From Algoriphagus sp. TR-M9 (GTDB lineage Bacteria; Bacteroidota; Bacteroidia; Cytophagales; Cyclobacteriaceae): a DNA stretch of 64,000 bases. The stretch covers positions 1,373,001-1,437,000 of the forward strand of contig NZ_CP115160.1 in NCBI RefSeq assembly GCF_027594545.1. Direction: 5' to 3'. Below are positions 16,237-26,019 of the stretch, one piece after another. The notes under the pieces were generated by a model. The model did no database searches and was not told the DNA's origin. It saw only the letters and a list, made by a program, of their open reading frames with translations. Positions within the stretch are counted from its first letter, which is position 1, and every line of letters starts with the position of its first letter. The position numbers and the translations under genes were made by a program.

Positions 16237-17856
16237 ATGAAAAAATTAATACTCATTTGCTTACCGGGATTGCTATGCCTTCCCACAAGCACACTCACAG
16301 CACAAGTTGCTGAACCACCCCCAAGGCAGGAGGAAGTGATTCCTTCTGCTCCTTCCGGCGCCCTGATCTATGGAGAGCTTATCAACCCAGATTCCCTAAG
16401 CCCGCTGCGTTTGCTCCTGACAGAGCATAAGCTGGGCTATAGAAATACAACAGGGGAGTCGGAGATTTTGATTGAGCTGCACCCAGGGAAATTCTTGGAT
16501 GGGGTCTTGAGCGGTACCAGAAAGAAGTTCCGGCTCAGACTGCCTCATAAAGGTGCCGTATATGCCTCCTTACTTTTGGACAATAGGGTCTTGCTGGAGG
16601 ATTATGTGCTGTTTCCGGATGATTCGGTAATGATGTCACTGGACTTGAGGGCTATGGAAATTGTATTTGGCGGTCCGGATAGTGAATGGATGGATGCCCA
16701 GTATGCGGTAAAAAGGGGAGAAGCAAGTAATACCTTCTATTCCCGTCGCTTGATGGAGCAGGATAAGGAAGGATTTCTGAACCGGGACCACAACCGTGAC
16801 GAATGGCACAGGTACCAGCAGGAATTTGGCCCAAGCCTGAATATAGTGGAGCTGGGCAGAGATGGGGCAGACCAGTCTTACGCTAAGATGATGAATGCTG
16901 ATTATGAATCTATTCCTGGCTGGAAGGAGTTGCAGCGCCACAAAGCTGACCTGACAGAGGATCAGTATGATCTGCTGGAAGCAGACCTGGTCGGCAATTA
17001 CTTCGGTGAGGAGCTTCGCAGCTTTCTCCAGTACCAGTATGGCGTGCCCAAGATGAAAGGACAGCAGGACATACTTGACCGCATGGACCTCATGCTCCCC
17101 AAGCTGTCGGCAAAACTGAAAGGTGATATAGTTGGATTGGCTCCCAGTACTTTCTCTCTGGGCTATAATGTGCTGATCTCCCTATGGGTGAAACTGGAAC
17201 TGATGAACTCCGGAGACTCCTTCGAGACCATTGCCCAATGCCATTTTAAGGGAGAGGTACTGGATAGGCTACTGGCATCTAACCTGATGTACAGAGTACG
17301 CTTTACTCCTGAGAAAATGGATTACTGGGAGAGCTACTCAGACTATATCAATAATCCTAAATGGAAAAAGCTGGCTGGAGATGCATTGTACGAATACCGT
17401 ACCGGTCAGCCCGTCAAGGAAGTGGTTTTTTACGGTCAGGACGGAAAGGAGTGGAGCCTGCAAGACTTTGAAGGAACTCCCACTCTGTTTTATTTCTATT
17501 TCTCCACCTGCTCCAACAGTGAAAAGTACTTTAAAAACTACCTCTGGCCATTGTATCAAGAAACAGCTGATCAGCAGGGCTATAGGCTGGTGGCAGTATC
17601 GGTGGATGATGACCCTTCCCTGTGGAGGGCCAATATCCCCACCTATTCCAGTCCAGAGCTGCTCAATCTCAACCTTCCCCTGGCCTCAAATAAGGAATGG
17701 CTGGAGCGATACCATATCGATGCCTATCCCAGAGTGATGCTGATCGACTCTGAGGGTAAGCTGCTTTCCTATAACCTTCAGGGAAATGATTATACAGATT
17801 ATCGGAATCGCTTTTTACAGGTACTGGAGAAAACCAATGAAAATTATACACCATAA
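16237..17856 (+). CDS. TlpA/AhpC-like thioredoxin-fold exported protein with single active-site Cys
   Basis: From the ATG at 16237 the protein has 539 residues and a signal peptide (MKKLILICLPGLLCLPTSTL). The C-terminal ~140 residues form a TlpA/AhpC-type thioredoxin fold: VVFYGQDGKEWSLQDFEG, then LFYFYFSTCSNSEKY, and YPRVMLIDSEGKLL with the cis-proline region. The usual CxxC is CxxS here (CSNS), so it resembles a monothiol or degenerate thioredoxin. The long N-terminal part is unidentified. It is 11 bases upstream of susC and likely in one operon with it. Bacteroidota carry such proteins beside SusCD and DUF6520 genes. Confidence 0.8.
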   Translation: MKKLILICLPGLLCLPTSTLTAQVAEPPPRQEEVIPSAPSGALIYGELINPDSLSPLRLLLTEHKLGYRNTTGESEILIELHPGKFLDGVLSGTRKKFRLRLPHKGAVYASLLLDNRVLLEDYVLFPDDSVMMSLDLRAMEIVFGGPDSEWMDAQYAVKRGEASNTFYSRRLMEQDKEGFLNRDHNRDEWHRYQQEFGPSLNIVELGRDGADQSYAKMMNADYESIPGWKELQRHKADLTEDQYDLLEADLVGNYFGEELRSFLQYQYGVPKMKGQQDILDRMDLMLPKLSAKLKGDIVGLAPSTFSLGYNVLISLWVKLELMNSGDSFETIAQCHFKGEVLDRLLASNLMYRVRFTPEKMDYWESYSDYINNPKWKKLAGDALYEYRTGQPVKEVVFYGQDGKEWSLQDFEGTPTLFYFYFSTCSNSEKYFKNYLWPLYQETADQQGYRLVAVSVDDDPSLWRANIPTYSSPELLNLNLPLASNKEWLERYHIDAYPRVMLIDSEGKLLSYNLQGNDYTDYRNRFLQVLEKTNENYTP

Positions 17857-17867
17857 ACCCATATATC

Positions 17868-20800
17868 ATGAAGAGATTACTACTGATTATTTATTTGATT
17901 GGCCTGATTACAGGTGAAGTATTTGCCAGGCAAAATTCACCTGTTCAGGTGGAGGGAAAAGTGAGTAGCCTGAGCCAGGGACTGGCACTTCCCGGAGTAA
18001 GTGTACTGGTCAAAGGGACAGCACAAGGAGTGGTGACCGAAACCGACGGCTCTTTTGTCCTGATGATGCAGAGTGGGAATTATACTTTGGTATTTAGCTA
18101 CATAGGTTATACTTCTAAAGAAGTGAATCTGACTGTACCTCAGGATGAACCCTTGGAGGTATTTCTGGAAGAAGATGAAATAGCCCTGGCCTCGGTGGAA
18201 GTGGTTTCCACGGGTTTGCAAGAGCTCTCCTCAGAGCGTTCGGCGGGTTCCTTTGTACAGGTGGACAATACCCTGGTCAACCGTCGCATCAGTACCAATA
18301 TCCTTGATAGATTGGAGGATGTGACACCGGGACTAGTATTCAACCGGGACGGCATAGACCGGGAACCGGGAGAGAATATCAGCATACGCGGAAAGAGCAC
18401 CTTCCTCTATGACAATCAGCCTTTGGTGGTAGTGGACAATCTGGCCTATGACGGCCCTATTGAAAACATCAACCCCAATGATGTGGAAAGCATTACGGTA
18501 CTTAGGGATGCCACGGCAGCATCCATCTGGGGAGCAAGGGCCGGAAATGGAGTCATCGTGATCAAGACCAAGCGGGGCAGTTTTGATTCTCCCATGCGGG
18601 TGGGGCTGAACTCCAATGTGACCATAGGGGAGGCCTGGGATGCTTTCTATACCCCCAAGATGGACATTTCTGACTTTATAGAAGTGGAGCAGCGCCTGTA
18701 TAATTCCGGCTTTTACTCCAGCAGGTACAATTCCTATGACAAGCAGGCTTTGTCACCTTGGGTAGAAGACCAGTTTGCTTTGACCAATGGGGAATTGACC
18801 GAAGAGGGACTTATGCAGCGGAAAGCCTACTACCAGGGACAGGACGTACGAGAGGACCTGCAGAAATATTTCTATAGGCCATCACTGAGCCAGCAATATG
18901 CACTGGATATCAATGGAGGATCCTCAGCTTATTCCTACCTGTTTTCGCTGGGCTATGATCATAATGAGGCCACTCAAGTGGAGAGGTCCAGATCCAGAAT
19001 TACCCTGAACGCACAGCAAAACTGGAAGTTTTGGGGCGATAAACTGGGGTTAAGTTTGGGAACCTACCTGATCCGTAACAGGGCAGAGGACGGCTTTCCA
19101 AATATTACAAACCTGTATCCATACGATAGGCTGGTGGATGCAAACGGCAAGGGACTTCCGGTCTTTCAGAACTACAATGTGCGCTTTAAGGAGCAGGCCA
19201 TGCAGCAAGGTGCTCTGGATTGGAACTATATACCTTTAAATGAAATAGGAATGAGCCCTGGTATAACGGATCAAAATGAAATCCGAATTAACCTGGGATT
19301 GGATTACAAAATTTGGAAAGGACTGACCGCCCAGCTGAATTACCAATACTGGAACAGCAATCAAGACAATGAAAAACTCAATACAGTAGATTCCTACTTC
19401 AGTAGAAACCAAATCAATCTGTTTACTGAGTTTCCAGCCGATAGGGAGCTGATCCGAAATATACCTGAGGGAAGTATCTATGACTATGGTAGCATGCTCA
19501 GTGAATCCCATAATCTCAGAGGGCAGTTGAATTTTCAGCAGAACTGGGAAGACACCCATGAGCTGACTGCCTTGGCCGGATTTGAGGTAAAGGACTTTCA
19601 GTCTACCCTCAAAAACAACAGGGTTTACGGTTACGATGCAGCGACCGGGATACCTACTGCGGTAAATTACCAGGTGCTCTATCCGCAGTTGAATACCGGG
19701 TACAGTGCTTACATTCCCTATGGCGATTCCTTTGATGGAAGGATCAATCGTTTTGTTTCCTATTTCGCCAATGCAGGATATACCTTCCGGCAGAAATACC
19801 TTTTGAATGCCTCTATCCGTTCAGATGCCTCTAATCTGTATGGGGTGGAAGCCAACCTAAAGCGGGTTCCACTCTGGTCTGCAGGCCTGGGCTGGATAGC
19901 CTCCGAAGAGAAATGGATGACTGCTTCTTGGCTGGATTACTTGAAACTGAAAGCCAGCTATGGCTTTAATGGTAATACCAATCCTGCAGCCACGGCTTAT
20001 ACTACGGCCATGCTTTTTCCGGCATCCAGTAACCCCTGGGTAAACCAGCCCTGGCTGAGCGTGCTCAGTCCGCCCAATCCCCAGGCCAGATGGGAGAAGA
20101 TCAAGATTGTCAATACCGGGTTGGAATTTGAACTGTTCGACAGTAAGCTGCGCGGTTCTGTCGAAGGGTATAGGAAAGAGGGCTTAGACCTATTTGGCGA
20201 GCAGCCTTTTTATCCTTCCAGCGGGAATGCTGTAGTTACCCGAAACTATGCCAATACCAGAACCTATGGAACTGATATAGAGCTCTCATCCAGGCTCATT
20301 TCTGGAGAATTCAACTGGACTGTTTCTGCATTCTATTCTTACATGAAGGAGAAGGTCACCCGCTATGAACAGGAACCTTTGGTCCGGAATGTAGCCAGCT
20401 ATGGTGGTGGCGGCTCATTTGCCATTCCACAGCCGGTAGTAGGCAAGCCCCTACAGTACAATTTCACCTATCCCTTTGCAGGACTGGATCCACAAACCGG
20501 AGAGCCAATGGGGATTCTGGACGGAGAACCTTCCACAGATTATTCAGCCATTCTCAGTCAGACCGCATTGGAAGATCTGGAATATCATGGGTCTGCTATC
20601 CCTACCCATTTTGGAGCATTCAGAAATAACCTGAGCTGGAAGGGTTGGGACTTTTCGGTCAACGTCTCCTATAGAATGGGGTATTACTTCAAGCGGGAAA
20701 CCATTGATTATGCCAGTCTGAACCGGGGAGGATTCCAGCATGCTGATTATTCTATACGCTGGCAACAGCCCGGAGATGAAACGATCACCTTTATCGGTTC

Positions 20801-21065
20801 AGACCCTCTGGTGGCCAATAACAACCGGAACACATTTGAACAGAACCACAGTGGGCATATTAGGAAAGGAGACCATATAAGGCTTCAGGATATCCGTTTG
20901 AGCTACACTTTGGATCGATTGGCAGGGATTCAAAGAATCCAGATTTACAGCTATTCCAACAATCTGGGAATACTCTGGAAATCAGCAAAGGATGTCAGGG
21001 ACCCTGATTACAGAAACACGCAAATGCCCAGAACCTATTCATTTGGCCTTACGGTCGATTTCTAA
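17868..21065 (+). CDS. SusC/RagA-family TonB-linked outer-membrane transporter
   Basis: A 1,065-residue protein with a signal peptide, a carboxypeptidase-D-regulatory-like domain (about 27-112), a TonB plug (about 120-235, with SIRGKSTF and VESITVLRDATAASIWG), and a 22-strand beta-barrel ending in an aromatic residue (FGLTVDF). It imports large substrates, such as glycans or peptides, across the outer membrane with a SusD partner. It follows the TlpA-like gene closely. Length and domain order are normal for the family; there is no STN domain, so no anti-sigma signalling through it is expected. Substrate unknown. Confidence 0.95.
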   Translation: MKRLLLIIYLIGLITGEVFARQNSPVQVEGKVSSLSQGLALPGVSVLVKGTAQGVVTETDGSFVLMMQSGNYTLVFSYIGYTSKEVNLTVPQDEPLEVFLEEDEIALASVEVVSTGLQELSSERSAGSFVQVDNTLVNRRISTNILDRLEDVTPGLVFNRDGIDREPGENISIRGKSTFLYDNQPLVVVDNLAYDGPIENINPNDVESITVLRDATAASIWGARAGNGVIVIKTKRGSFDSPMRVGLNSNVTIGEAWDAFYTPKMDISDFIEVEQRLYNSGFYSSRYNSYDKQALSPWVEDQFALTNGELTEEGLMQRKAYYQGQDVREDLQKYFYRPSLSQQYALDINGGSSAYSYLFSLGYDHNEATQVERSRSRITLNAQQNWKFWGDKLGLSLGTYLIRNRAEDGFPNITNLYPYDRLVDANGKGLPVFQNYNVRFKEQAMQQGALDWNYIPLNEIGMSPGITDQNEIRINLGLDYKIWKGLTAQLNYQYWNSNQDNEKLNTVDSYFSRNQINLFTEFPADRELIRNIPEGSIYDYGSMLSESHNLRGQLNFQQNWEDTHELTALAGFEVKDFQSTLKNNRVYGYDAATGIPTAVNYQVLYPQLNTGYSAYIPYGDSFDGRINRFVSYFANAGYTFRQKYLLNASIRSDASNLYGVEANLKRVPLWSAGLGWIASEEKWMTASWLDYLKLKASYGFNGNTNPAATAYTTAMLFPASSNPWVNQPWLSVLSPPNPQARWEKIKIVNTGLEFELFDSKLRGSVEGYRKEGLDLFGEQPFYPSSGNAVVTRNYANTRTYGTDIELSSRLISGEFNWTVSAFYSYMKEKVTRYEQEPLVRNVASYGGGGSFAIPQPVVGKPLQYNFTYPFAGLDPQTGEPMGILDGEPSTDYSAILSQTALEDLEYHGSAIPTHFGAFRNNLSWKGWDFSVNVSYRMGYYFKRETIDYASLNRGGFQHADYSIRWQQPGDETITFIGSDPLVANNNRNTFEQNHSGHIRKGDHIRLQDIRLSYTLDRLAGIQRIQIYSYSNNLGILWKSAKDVRDPDYRNTQMPRTYSFGLTVDF

Positions 21066-21317
21066 GCTTTGGATCACAGGGGAACAGGAAAAGCAGATGT
21101 TAAATTTTCTTCATAAAGGTTAATTAGGACAACTTCACTTTTCCCGGCAGCTTCAGGTCTGTGGTGAGAACTGAACTGCCCCCCTTGGTTCAATTCAATC
21201 AAAAGGGGGATCTGCTCTGAGCTAGGTTGGGATCTATATTAGGATGAAGTGCAGAGGAATTAAGGAGTAAATGAGGCTCAGGGTCAACCTTATCATTATC
21301 AAAAAACTAATAAAACA

Positions 21318-22667
21318 ATGAAAAATCAACTTATAGCAGGAGCATTACTGAGTATATGGTCACTTACAGGATGCGATGAATTTTTGGACGCCAAGCCGCA
21401 ACAGAGTTTGGTGATACCCAATACCCTAAACGATTTTCAGGCATTATTGGATGCTGAACCCCGGTATATGAATATGGTGGGCAACCTGGCACTGTTAGGA
21501 TCGGATGAGATGGTTTTGGGTCCCAATGTATTGACCAGGATCAATCCAGAAGAAAAGGCCATGTATTTCTGGGAGAAAGAAATCTATACCCAGAGTGATA
21601 TGGTTAACGAATGGAGGACAATTTACAGCATGATCTATTATGCTAATCTGGTCATTGACGGAGTGGAGGACTTTGAACCCAGGGACGAGGTAGAGCGCCT
21701 CCGCGCCAATGAACTAAAAGGAGCTGCAATGTTCAGCAGGGCTTTGGGCCATTTTTCCCTGATGCAGGTATTTGCAGCTCCTTACGATCCTGAGCAGACT
21801 TCCTTACCGGGGATTCCGCTTAGGACCACTGCCGATATTAACCTTCAGACCTCTCTATCCTCAACTGCGGAAGTCTACGCGCTGATTTTGGAGGACCTGG
21901 AGTTTGCCAGAACCCATATGCAGGATAAAGCAGAAATGGTCACCCGTGCTTCAAAATGGTCTGCCGAGGCACTGCTTAGCAGGGTGTTTATGACTATGCA
22001 GGAGTATGAAAAAGTGGTGAAACATGCGGGCATTGCCCTATCCATTGGGAATGAACTAATGGACTTCAATACTTTGCCTGTAGGGGGCACATACACATTT
22101 CCTCGCTTCAATCCAGAAGTAATACATCATGCTAGATTGTTGAACAATAGGATGACATTTAACGCCGAACAGTTTGTCCATCCGGATTTGTATGCCCTAT
22201 ACGATTCTTTGGATCTGCGAAAAACGGTGCTGTTCGATTCTGCCAGAACAGAAGGATATGTGAATCTGGTCAGCAGGTATACCGGGGATTACTTTGATTT
22301 CGGAGGACTTGCCGTGGACGAGGTTCTGCTGGACCATGCAGAAGCTTCTTTGAGAATAGGCAATGAAAAGGAAGCTTTGGAGGACCTTAATGAGTTGTTG
22401 AGACACCGATATGTTTCTGGTGAATTTACCGAGTTGAATTTAAGCGGTGAACCCCTGATGCGAAGGATTCTGGAAGAGCGAAGAAAAGAACTTCTTTTCA
22501 GGGGTATTAGATGGTTGGATCTGAGGCGCCTGAACCAAGATCCTGCCTACGCGGTGACTTTGGACAGAAGCTATAATGGGAGTGAAGCTGTACTGCTTCC
22601 TGAAGGGGATGGGTATACTGTTTCTATTCCTCCCAATGAATATACATTAAACCCAAATTTAGATTGA
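21318..22667 (+). CDS. SusD/RagB-family substrate-binding lipoprotein
   Basis: A 449-residue lipoprotein (lipobox LTGC, cysteine at about 19) with the SusD signature DEFLDAKPQ after the anchor and a C-terminal RRKELLFRGIRWLDLRRLN segment typical of RagB/SusD. It caps the SusC barrel on the cell surface and binds the substrate. It is somewhat shorter than most SusD proteins and, unusually, is separated from susC by 252 bases without an obvious gene. A short convergent gene for a DUF6520-like protein follows beyond a terminator. Confidence 0.93.
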   Translation: MKNQLIAGALLSIWSLTGCDEFLDAKPQQSLVIPNTLNDFQALLDAEPRYMNMVGNLALLGSDEMVLGPNVLTRINPEEKAMYFWEKEIYTQSDMVNEWRTIYSMIYYANLVIDGVEDFEPRDEVERLRANELKGAAMFSRALGHFSLMQVFAAPYDPEQTSLPGIPLRTTADINLQTSLSSTAEVYALILEDLEFARTHMQDKAEMVTRASKWSAEALLSRVFMTMQEYEKVVKHAGIALSIGNELMDFNTLPVGGTYTFPRFNPEVIHHARLLNNRMTFNAEQFVHPDLYALYDSLDLRKTVLFDSARTEGYVNLVSRYTGDYFDFGGLAVDEVLLDHAEASLRIGNEKEALEDLNELLRHRYVSGEFTELNLSGEPLMRRILEERRKELLFRGIRWLDLRRLNQDPAYAVTLDRSYNGSEAVLLPEGDGYTVSIPPNEYTLNPNLD

Positions 22668-22683
22668 TTAATAGTTAGAAAAC

Positions 22684-22716
22684 AAAAAAGAGGAGTGCAT
22701 TGCCCTCCTCCTTTTT
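22684..22716. terminator. bidirectional terminator between susD and the DUF6520-like gene
   Basis: GAGGAGTGCA and TGCCCTCCTC form a 10-bp stem with one mismatch, with an A-run before it and a T-run after it. It can end susD on + and the 22749 gene on the - strand. Confidence 0.8.
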
Positions 22717-22748
22717 AAAATTCATGGATTATTACCAAATGGATTCTA

Positions 22749-22997
22749 TTACATATGGTTTACAAAAAGTCCGGTTTTGGTTACCGGAGCCGAATCGTTT
22801 GGTGCTGTGCGGGTACAAACGTCAGGTTCGTTATCGCATTCATAGGTAGTAGGGCCAGGTGTCAGTCCGGTCACATTGATGAAATTTTCTTCATCGATTT
22901 GACCCCATTCCTCCACCTGGGGACTGGAGAATGCAAAGGCTGCGAACGCTGCAAGCACAAATGCAAACAGCGGTAATCTTTTAATTAAAGTATTCAT
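22749..22997 (-). CDS. small secreted DUF6520-like protein with two cysteines
   Basis: An 82-residue protein with an alanine/phenylalanine-rich signal peptide (LFAFVLAAFAAFAF, about residues 10-24). The mature part is acidic and contains C54 and C61 (TYECDNEPDVCTR), which could form a disulfide. This matches the small secreted Bacteroidota family DUF6520, often found beside MauE/DoxX and TlpA-like genes. Function unknown; the neighbours here suggest extracytoplasmic redox handling. It is divergent from a repeat-filled 1.4-kb gap that precedes a broken MauE-like gene. Confidence 0.75.
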   Translation of the reverse strand: MNTLIKRLPLFAFVLAAFAAFAFSSPQVEEWGQIDEENFINVTGLTPGPTTYECDNEPDVCTRTAPNDSAPVTKTGLFVNHM

Positions 22998-23871
22998 CGT
23001 TATGGACTCTTTTTTAACCGATCAAAAAGAGACAAACCGTTTTGGTTGTATGCCTACTCTGATAAAGGGTTTTTGGCATCTCCCTATGGGAGGCTCATTG
23101 GGTACTAGCCAGTCTCTTACCCCAGGCTATCAAGAGAAATGAGTCTCCTTTTTTCCGTCATCGCGAGCGGGCTTTAGCCAAGCGCGGCGATCTCGTTTTT
23201 GCTTCTCTGAGGTGTCACCCCGAAACTCAATAGCCGAGAGAGGGATCTCCTCGAAGGTTTATTCCTATTCAATGTTCTGATTGACTGATCACCTTACTTA
23301 GCATCTGTTAATGAACCAGTCGAAGTATGGTTACTGAGCTTGTCGAAGTATATCTAAGTATTTTTTGCAGTCCTATTGCGAATCTTGGACTGTGGGGCGG
23401 TCCTCAGCAGCAGCCCCGTTTTTTAACCTTTGAGGTCTTCAAGACCTCGAAGGTTTTTTACCTCTAACTTACTAACCTTTGGGGTTTACTAAATTCTGAA
23501 GCTATTGTGTGTCAGTTGCTTGTATGTAATCTATTTATTAGTTAGATTGTGATAAGGAAATAGTTGTTTTCATTCCATTGATTGCAGAAGCTAGGGTTTA
23601 CCTATCTATTATTATTTTTTGCAGCCTACGCTTTTCCACCATCAGGCTGTATGGGCGGTTTTACAGCAGCCGCCCTTTTTTATCTGCTTTCGCACCGTGG
23701 TCTGTGCCTCACAGACCTGACTTCTCCCAACTTCATCATTCAATATTTGGTATTCATCATTCGAACTTATCAACACGCAAAATCTTGGATCCCCCGCACC
23801 GTGGTCTGTGTCTCACAGACCACTATTGCTTTCGCTGATCGTGATTTGTTATCCCGAAACCACTATTGTTT
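22998..23871. other. non-coding gap with degenerate repeats
   Basis: No gene supported. The stretch includes AACCTTTGAGGTCTTCAAGA and AGGTTTTTTA phrases and a CCGTGGTCTGTG(C/T)CTCACAGACC repeat (about 23695 and 23800, again near 33180). Such blocks recur through the accessory part of the window and look like decayed intergenic repeats. Confidence 0.5.
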
Positions 23872-24047
23872 CAACAGAGATTTCTCCTCGCATCAGCATT
23901 TTCGATAAGTATGATACCCGCGTTTGCTCGTCGAAATGACGCTTTAACGCGATCTCGCTGCAGCGGTCATCTCGAAGGAGCTCCGGAATTGGTTAGGGAA
24001 ACTAAGTCTGATTATGCGACTGAGAGATCTCAATCAACTTCCCAACA
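23872..24047 (+). repeat. ~175-bp dispersed repeat, copy A
   Basis: Recurs at 33994-34167 with about nine in ten bases identical by eye. It contains GATCTCGCTGCAGCGGTCAT and CTCGAAGGAGCTCCGGAAT, both partly palindromic, and ends in GAGAGATCTCAATCAACTTC. No coding content recognised. Confidence 0.85.
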
Positions 24048-24160
24048 TCCATCACCCAACACCGGTCTCCCGACACCCAATCTCCGACATATTGAATTCC
24101 GAATGTCAAAGTACCGAAAACGACAACTTTAAACTTATCATTTTAAACTCTCAACTCTTC

Positions 24161-24297
24161 CATCTTGCTGGCGCCACGCCTCCGGCTCCGAATGAAAATC
24201 CCGGGCCAGCGCTGGGGAAGACTGTAATTCTCGTTTTGCGCCGGATTGAAACCCGCCGCTACCCAGATTTTTTCCCTATGGGACTTTGCTTTGATAC
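24161..24297 (+). repeat. CTTGCTGGC/CCAGCGCTGG dispersed repeat, copy A
   Basis: Begins CATCTTGCTGGC, includes CCCGGGCCAGCGCTGG and the tail GGATTGAAACCCGCCGCTAC. The same family occurs at 33035, 33238 and 33786. It closely resembles the 33035 copy in its second half. Probably a REP-like intergenic element or a remnant of one. Confidence 0.8.
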
Positions 24298-24437
24298 TTA
24301 CTACCTGACTCAAACTTTATCACTCGATTTTTCTTTCAGCCTTTCATTTCTCCACCACTACCCGCTAACCGACAACCGACCCTTCGACAAGCTCAGGGCA
24401 GGCAACCGACAACCGACAACAGACAACCGAGGCTCAA

Positions 24438-24853
24438 TCACCGGACTTTTCTCCCATCTCCCGTCTTCAGTCTTATTCCCCATACAGCTATCCCAATACA
24501 AATCATGTTCAATACAAAATGCTCCAACCATCCCAGACTCTCCAAGATCCCCGCGCAGTTGCAAGGAACTCTCGGAAATGCTCCCACCCAGATCAGTCCC
24601 ACATATGTAGTAAATACCGTCAGTAGCAAAATGCTGCCTAAGTACCCCCACCACCGGGTAATAGAAAAGAGCAGGAGCAGGGCAATCAGCAACTCTACTA
24701 TAGGAACTGCATAGGCAAGTATTTCCGCAAGTTCTGCTGGAAGGTCTGGTTATGAAAAGCCTTCCTGCTTGCGCCAAACCGCAGCAGCTTGTCAAATCCT
24801 GTGTATGTCCAGAGGAGGATAAGAACCGTTGAAGCTATTTTGTCCATATTCAT
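24438..24853 (-). pseudogene. MauE/DoxX-like redox-associated membrane protein, frameshifted
   Basis: The reverse strand starts MNMDKIASTVLILLWTYTGF and runs to HNQTF, then continues in another frame as AELAEILAYAVPIVELLIA. The break is near 24735-24750 and implies one indel. Together they give four membrane helices with VPCNCAGILESLGW and HFVLNMICIGIAVWGI, as in MauE/DoxX-type membrane proteins linked to disulfide chemistry. It lies in the same locus as the TlpA-like and DUF6520-like genes, suggesting a once-complete extracytoplasmic redox set. A sequencing error could also explain the shift. Confidence 0.75.
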
Positions 24854-24900
24854 AGAAAGAACTTAATATCGGAGACGTTACGGCTCCCTCTCCTTCAGTG

Positions 24901-24966
24901 CCTGTCCCGATGAGCATCGCGATACCGGGAAGAGAGCCTGTCCCGATGAGTGTGCGATATCAGGAG
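24901..24966 (+). repeat. tandem pair of CCTGTCCCGATGAG hairpin repeats
   Basis: Two copies of CCTGTCCCGATGAG...CGATA(T/C)C(G/A)GGA lie head to tail at 24901 and 24937, the second degenerate. Related hairpins occur at 2257, 5693, 7697 and 15613. Each can fold through CCCGAT and ATCGGG. Confidence 0.75.
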
Positions 24967-25414
24967 CTGGGGTGAGGTAGAAAACGTATCCACACCGTCT
25001 CTCCCCAACCTCTGTATGGAAAAGAGCCTGCCCCACAGTATTACCAGGTATCTCTTTCACACTACACTAACCTCAAATAGATTTATTTCTATTCCAAAAC
25101 AAATGGACTAATAAACAAACTTTAAGGACTAACGACGGATCTATTGATACCAAATTTTCCACCAGTCCTAGGGACATGGTAAATTGACAATATCTTTATG
25201 TCCACTAACCTTAGATATATATTAGTGGACAGATCGGATTCCTGATTACTCTACTGTTTTCATCCCCTTCAAAATGGGGTTTAACTATAAAAAACTTTGT
25301 TTTAGAATAGAATAGTTGGATCCTAACATATTTTTTCTAATTTAATACCATAGGTGATCTTAGTTTCTGTTAGGATTACCTCGTTTTATTGCTAATTTGT
25401 CCACGCTGTACACA

Positions 25415-25618
25415 ATGATTCTCCTGGAAAGAAGGATCATCTATGCCAAGGATATCATGGTTTTGACAGGGAGAAGCAAGTCTTACGCTTACAAAAGCCT
25501 GAATAAAGTCAAAAAAGGCCTGGGGAAGGAAAAACACCATCTGGTCACTTTTGAAGAGTATGCAGAATTCCATGGTATTGCGGTGTCAGATGTTCATACA
25601 TCTGTCTTAGGGGTCTAA
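25415..25618 (+). CDS. small HTH-like Bacteroidota protein
   Basis: A 67-residue protein from the ATG at 25415. It reads YAKDIMVLTGRSKSYAYKSL then a basic stretch and FEEYAEFHGI, like widespread short Bacteroidota proteins with a helix-turn-helix form (DIM-TG-S-A-L pattern). A DNA-binding role is inferred. The upstream in-frame TTG at 25397 is less likely as a start. A GCGGGT/ACCCGC hairpin without a T-run follows at 25627-25654. The next 360 bases hold only a weak 98-residue frame. Confidence 0.55.
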   Translation: MILLERRIIYAKDIMVLTGRSKSYAYKSLNKVKKGLGKEKHHLVTFEEYAEFHGIAVSDVHTSVLGV

Positions 25619-26019
25619 AATCTAAAGCGGGTCCATTTAGTATAATGAACCCGCTCGGATATGGGACCTTGCCCACCGGAATTACGATCCGGTATTTGTT
25701 TTTTTATTCTATTCATATTTAAACAGGCTCCTAAAAATGCCTGCTACCTTGGAAGGGCTACCTTCCTGCTGAATTTGCTTACCTGGCTCCTGCAAAGAAG
25801 GGTAAGCACTCTCGGAAAAAGCTACCTAGCGATTTTCCTTGTTTCTGTTCTGTCAATTGAGTCGATTTCGTTGAGAAGTGCTCAATCTCAGGGAGATGTA
25901 ACCTTGTTCTTTTCATGTGTTTTTGATTGGTATATGGAATCTTGTATGCATAGGTAATTACCCAGTGGTAGTTCTCTTATATACTCGATTCCGAATTGAT
26001 TAATATTTATCCTTAAACT

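Noticed and set aside
23578..24610. Overlapping forward frames of 86 to 198 residues
   Set aside because: They run across repeats shared with 33-34 kb, so no coding function is supported.
25661..25957. 98-residue hydrophobic frame as a possible precursor peptide for the LanB-like enzyme
   Set aside because: Has a central hydrophobic segment and C-terminal cysteines, but no leader-like motif, no Ser/Thr-rich core and no ribosome-binding site that I can support.
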